The translations under genes and the position numbers were made by a program. Positions 61,810 through 64,000 of a stretch of 64,000 nt of DNA are shown here, piece by piece. Origin of the DNA: Elusimicrobiota bacterium (lineage in GTDB: Bacteria > Elusimicrobiota > Elusimicrobia > FEN-1173); contig JAEURZ010000010.1 of the NCBI GenBank assembly GCA_016788905.1, positions 36,081-100,080 of the forward strand, written 5' to 3'. Position 1 is the first letter of the stretch, and the number at the start of each line of letters is the position of its first letter. The notes beneath the pieces are model-generated. The model was not told the DNA's origin. It saw nothing but the letters and a program-made list of their open reading frames with translations, and did no database searches.

Positions 61810-63117
61810 TTAGAACATATACCCCAACCCGAGGTTCCACTGATCAACGGCTGAGTCGGCTCGGTTGCGATTGTTTTGATATTCCCCTTTCAAAACGACG
61901 GTCGCAATGGGCTTAAAGGTCAACCCGTAAACCATTTCCGTTCGATCGTTGGCGGGATCCGAAACAAACCCGTCCGGCACACGGGCCTGGGTGTTGTAAC
62001 GTTCGTATCGGAAGAAAGGGGCAAGATAGAGACCCTTTTCCCCGCGGGACAATACATTATACGCCACTTGGCCGTATCCGCCCCACATCCGTTCCCCCAC
62101 CGATTTATTGCCGGTGAACCCCTGGGCCGTATTGATCAACGAAACTTGCCCCACGGTTACCCGAGAATAGAGACCCCTCAGCTCGACTCCTTCCCACTGG
62201 TAATCCCCGTGAGCTTCCCATAACGCGGTCCGAGCGGACAACTTCTCAGAGGAAACGGTCACGCTTTGTCCCGATTCTCCTGAATAATACGATCCACCCA
62301 CAAGCAGTCCGGGAACCCCCGAATAGTCCACACGTCCCACAACCCCAAAATCTTCGGCGTAGGTGTTGGACCCTTTTTGACGGCCATCCCGCAATCCGCC
62401 AGACGCGGAATACCCTTTGACATTTCCTGACGAACCACCGACAAGAAAATCATTTACCGCTTGAAATCCATTGATTATGTAGGCCCGATAAGAAACGGAT
62501 CCCGTTTGACCAAAGACGCCCACCCCGTTTTCCCGCCAGGTGCTCGGAATGATGTTCCGTTCAACGTTGGGCCGGTTGACCCCATGATACACCGCGGGCT
62601 CGTGAAGTTCGTTCAAAAAACCCATGGGGACAAGCAACAATCCACCCCGGGCATTGAAGGAAGGGGTCATAAGGTAATCCAAGGAAACCATTTCAACAGA
62701 GATCTCCCCCCTTTTGTCTTCCGCCGCGTGTTCAAACTCTATTTCCGAGTTCAGCACAAATTTTTCAGAAAACCGGAACCCCGCATACAAAACGAACCGG
62801 AGATAATCCAGGCGGTTCTTCTTGTCGGAGCCCGCACCCGAATCTTTTTGGGCATCAAAATCCTGGTAAACCATCTCCCCATACCCTCCCAGAGAAACAC
62901 CTTCTTTGAGGTGATACACTTTGGACGCCGCGGGCGCCAATCCGAACACCGGTTGGTAAACGGCGTTAGGTTTGTTCGCGGCCTTGAGCGTTGAGACTTC
63001 TTCGCTCAACGAAGTCACCCGCCGTTCCAAGTCGGCCAAATCCACCGACTCTCCCGCCCACATCATCCCTCCCGACAACACGAGAACACCCGAAACCATC
63101 CATTTCCTAAACCGCAT
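61810..63117 (-). CDS. outer-membrane porin with N-terminal coiled coil
   Basis: This 435-residue protein has a signal peptide, a short coiled coil (VDLADLERRVTSLSEEVSTL, possible trimer stalk) and a barrel with family-type stretches GGYGEMVYQDF, LRFVLYAGFRFSEKFVLNSE, WRENGVGVFGQTGSVSYRAY, ending in LGLGYMF with the terminal aromatic residue. It resembles phosphate-selective OprP/OprO-like or general porins; the substrate is not deducible. GGAGG precedes the ATG. A palindrome of the Fur-box type lies 15 bp before the start codon and is shared in similar form with the fur gene promoter. Confidence 0.85.
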   Translation of the reverse strand: MRFRKWMVSGVLVLSGGMMWAGESVDLADLERRVTSLSEEVSTLKAANKPNAVYQPVFGLAPAASKVYHLKEGVSLGGYGEMVYQDFDAQKDSGAGSDKKNRLDYLRFVLYAGFRFSEKFVLNSEIEFEHAAEDKRGEISVEMVSLDYLMTPSFNARGGLLLVPMGFLNELHEPAVYHGVNRPNVERNIIPSTWRENGVGVFGQTGSVSYRAYIINGFQAVNDFLVGGSSGNVKGYSASGGLRDGRQKGSNTYAEDFGVVGRVDYSGVPGLLVGGSYYSGESGQSVTVSSEKLSARTALWEAHGDYQWEGVELRGLYSRVTVGQVSLINTAQGFTGNKSVGERMWGGYGQVAYNVLSRGEKGLYLAPFFRYERYNTQARVPDGFVSDPANDRTEMVYGLTFKPIATVVLKGEYQNNRNRADSAVDQWNLGLGYMF

Positions 63118-63131
63118 TGCGACACCTCCGT

Positions 63132-63153
63132 TTGATATGAAATTTCATTTCAA
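63132..63153. promoter_or_regulatory. Fur-type operator upstream of the porin operon
   Basis: TTGATATGAAATTTCATTTC plus AA is a 22-bp near-perfect palindrome (one mismatched pair). It agrees at 17 of 22 positions with the palindrome in the fur promoter, read on the opposite strand, so one regulator probably binds both. Confidence 0.65.
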
Positions 63154-63213
63154 TATAAAATGAAAAAAATGCGCTGTGTCTCTTGATTAAGTCGGTATCA
63201 CTACCCCTCCGAA

Positions 63214-63335
63214 GCGGGACGGTCCCGGGTCCGGCTAAGCCCGCCTAGCGGAAGGGGGCCCCTGCGACGAAGTCGCAGGGGGGAACCGACGGGACTGGTT
63301 CCCCAGCGGGCGTGCCGGATCCGGGACCGTCCCGC
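63214..63335. repeat. 122-bp composite inverted repeat between fur and the porin gene
   Basis: Outer arms of 21 bp (63214-63234 and 63315-63335) match with one mismatch. Inside are CCCTGCGAC/GTCGCAGGG (63260-63280) and GGGGAACC/GGTTCCCC (63280-63304), plus a small CTAG-apex palindrome near 63240. No ORF. The rest of 63154-63380 holds nothing further I can name. Confidence 0.75.
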
Positions 63336-63380
63336 GTAACTTCCGTCAAATATTTCAGGGAGCGAAAGAGACAAAAAAAA

Positions 63381-63869
63381 TCAGCCTTCCCTTTTCTTGA
63401 CACATTTTTCGCACCGACCAAAAACCTCATGACGGTGATAGACCGGCTCAAACTTCCGTTCACGGCAGGCCTTTTCTTGGAATCGTTCAATCTCGGGCCA
63501 TTGAACTTCCTGAATGCGGCCACAGGAAAGACAAACCAAATGGTCGTGATGGGGCCGATCCAACTTGACTTCGTACCAAACCCCTCCCTGGGGTCCATAC
63601 ACCTTTTCCGTAAGCCCCGCTTCTTCCAACAATTTGAGAGTGCGAAAAACCGTCACTTTCCCAATCCCCCGCCCCCGCACCGCGGCGTAAATTTCGTCCT
63701 GGGTCAAATGCCGATCAGTGCCCAAGAGGTGGTTGAGGATGTCCTCTCTCTGATGGGTATACACCAGCCCTTTCTTCTGAACATGCTCGCGAAACACTTC
63801 CAAGATCCGGACAGCATACCCCGCCCGCCCCGCCGCCCAAGATGGGAAAAACACCAGTTCATCACTCAT
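63381..63869 (-). CDS. Fur-family metal-dependent transcriptional regulator
   Basis: From ATG 63869 the protein has 162 residues. It carries a winged helix (THQREDILNHLL, LTQDEIYAAVRGRGIGKVTV with the recognition helix), the HHDHLVCLSCGRIQEV metal-binding hinge and the GRCEKCVKKR C-terminal zinc pair. The N-terminus is about 20 residues longer than usual. Fur, Zur and PerR subtypes cannot be separated by eye. The predicted transcription start is within a few nt of ATG, and an operator overlaps its promoter, so autoregulation is likely. Its neighbour operon bears a similar operator. Confidence 0.92.
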   Translation of the reverse strand: MSDELVFFPSWAAGRAGYAVRILEVFREHVQKKGLVYTHQREDILNHLLGTDRHLTQDEIYAAVRGRGIGKVTVFRTLKLLEEAGLTEKVYGPQGGVWYEVKLDRPHHDHLVCLSCGRIQEVQWPEIERFQEKACRERKFEPVYHRHEVFGRCEKCVKKREG

Positions 63870-63874
63870 ACAAG

Positions 63875-63896
63875 TTGAAATCATATTTCATTTGAT
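63875..63896. promoter_or_regulatory. Fur-type operator overlapping the fur promoter
   Basis: A 22-bp imperfect palindrome with the core TGAAATCATATTTCA covers the -10 hexamer and part of the spacer of the fur promoter. Binding here would block RNA polymerase. Confidence 0.6.
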
Positions 63897-63908
63897 AATT
63901 CATGTCAA
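63880..63908 (-). promoter_or_regulatory. promoter of the fur gene, near-leaderless
   Basis: TTGACA (63903-63908), 17-bp spacer and TATGAT (63880-63885) on the minus strand. The -10 ends 10 bp before ATG 63869, so the mRNA has little or no leader and no Shine-Dalgarno site. Confidence 0.75.
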
Positions 63909-63983
63909 CTTTTTTGAAACTCCCGTGAGTTCAAAGTGCCATTGCACCAAGCAGATATGAAGACCTGCGCTAAAATAGGCAGG

Positions 63984-64000
63984 TATGAAACCCTACAAAC
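63984..64000 (+). CDS. possible 5' end of a plus-strand gene, cut by window edge
   Basis: ATG at 63984 after AGGCAGGT begins MKPYK before the window ends. TAAAAT at 63971 could be its -10. Too short to identify; the plus strand has no other ORF between here and fur. Confidence 0.2.

Overview
The window reads as a chromosomal segment of a Gram-negative bacterium with compact, heavily coupled operons. An outer-membrane porin, a TolC-type channel, a PorV-like barrel, an RND copper pump, TonB/ExbB/ExbD and periplasmic lipoproteins all imply a double membrane. GC content looks moderately high (visual impression, about 55%). Gene content and style (PorV-like barrels with FlgD-like Ig domains, very large secreted Ig-repeat proteins, a large protein with a possible Tiki-like N-terminus) would fit Elusimicrobiota or a related phylum. 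That placement is an inference from recall. Most genes are on the minus strand; only a hemerythrin-like gene, an MFS transporter, nfu, tRNA-Leu and perhaps one truncated gene at the right edge are on the plus strand.

Layout, left to right. 1-4205: an ABC-F ATPase, a small beta-barrel protein, accA and a truncated class I fructose-bisphosphate aldolase, all minus strand. 4250-5396: a hemerythrin-domain gene, then a tRNA-Pro locus in which an intact gene lies between two half-copies broken at the anticodon loop, with hairpin-rich inserts and a REP-like palindrome. 5397-9863: an LTA-synthase-type phosphatase/transferase, a YceI-like protein with a small membrane partner, and an MFS transporter. 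9817-24697: a nine-gene coupled operon of two Ig-type secreted proteins (one of 1977 residues), a PorV-like barrel, a 1001-residue TPR protein, ExbB, two ExbD, TonB and an OmpA-like/FlgD-like protein. This is the best candidate here for an undescribed surface-display or secretion system. 24942-34016: a copper/silver resistance operon (small Cys protein, TolC, membrane fusion protein, CusA-type RND pump, HMA protein, CopA-type ATPase). 34094-34436: tRNA-Leu(CAA) with a duplicated 3' end and another hairpin-rich insert. 34437-38597: two GGDEF proteins and an orphan sugar-type ABC ATPase behind a promoter and a structured leader.

38598-45068: a housekeeping operon rpmE-prfA-prmC-murA-lytic transglycosylase-phosphohexomutase, with terminator-like hairpins directly before rpmE and prfA. 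45149-47794: rho and an M23 peptidase behind a perfect consensus promoter and a leader of about 250 nt. 47829-50412: a cupin gene, nfu, ndk and an isocitrate-dehydrogenase-family gene. 50451-59910: a 1369-residue exported protein of unknown function, coaE, mutM, polA, a TlpA-type lipoprotein and trxA. 59924-63908: a porin, an FMN-binding protein, ApbE and a small membrane cytochrome-like protein, next to a Fur-family gene. A similar palindrome lies in front of both the porin and the fur gene, which suggests a Fur-controlled flavin-based extracytoplasmic redox (possibly ferric-reducing) module.

Assignments rest on reading translated sequence and motifs by eye. No database search, structure prediction or codon statistics were run.
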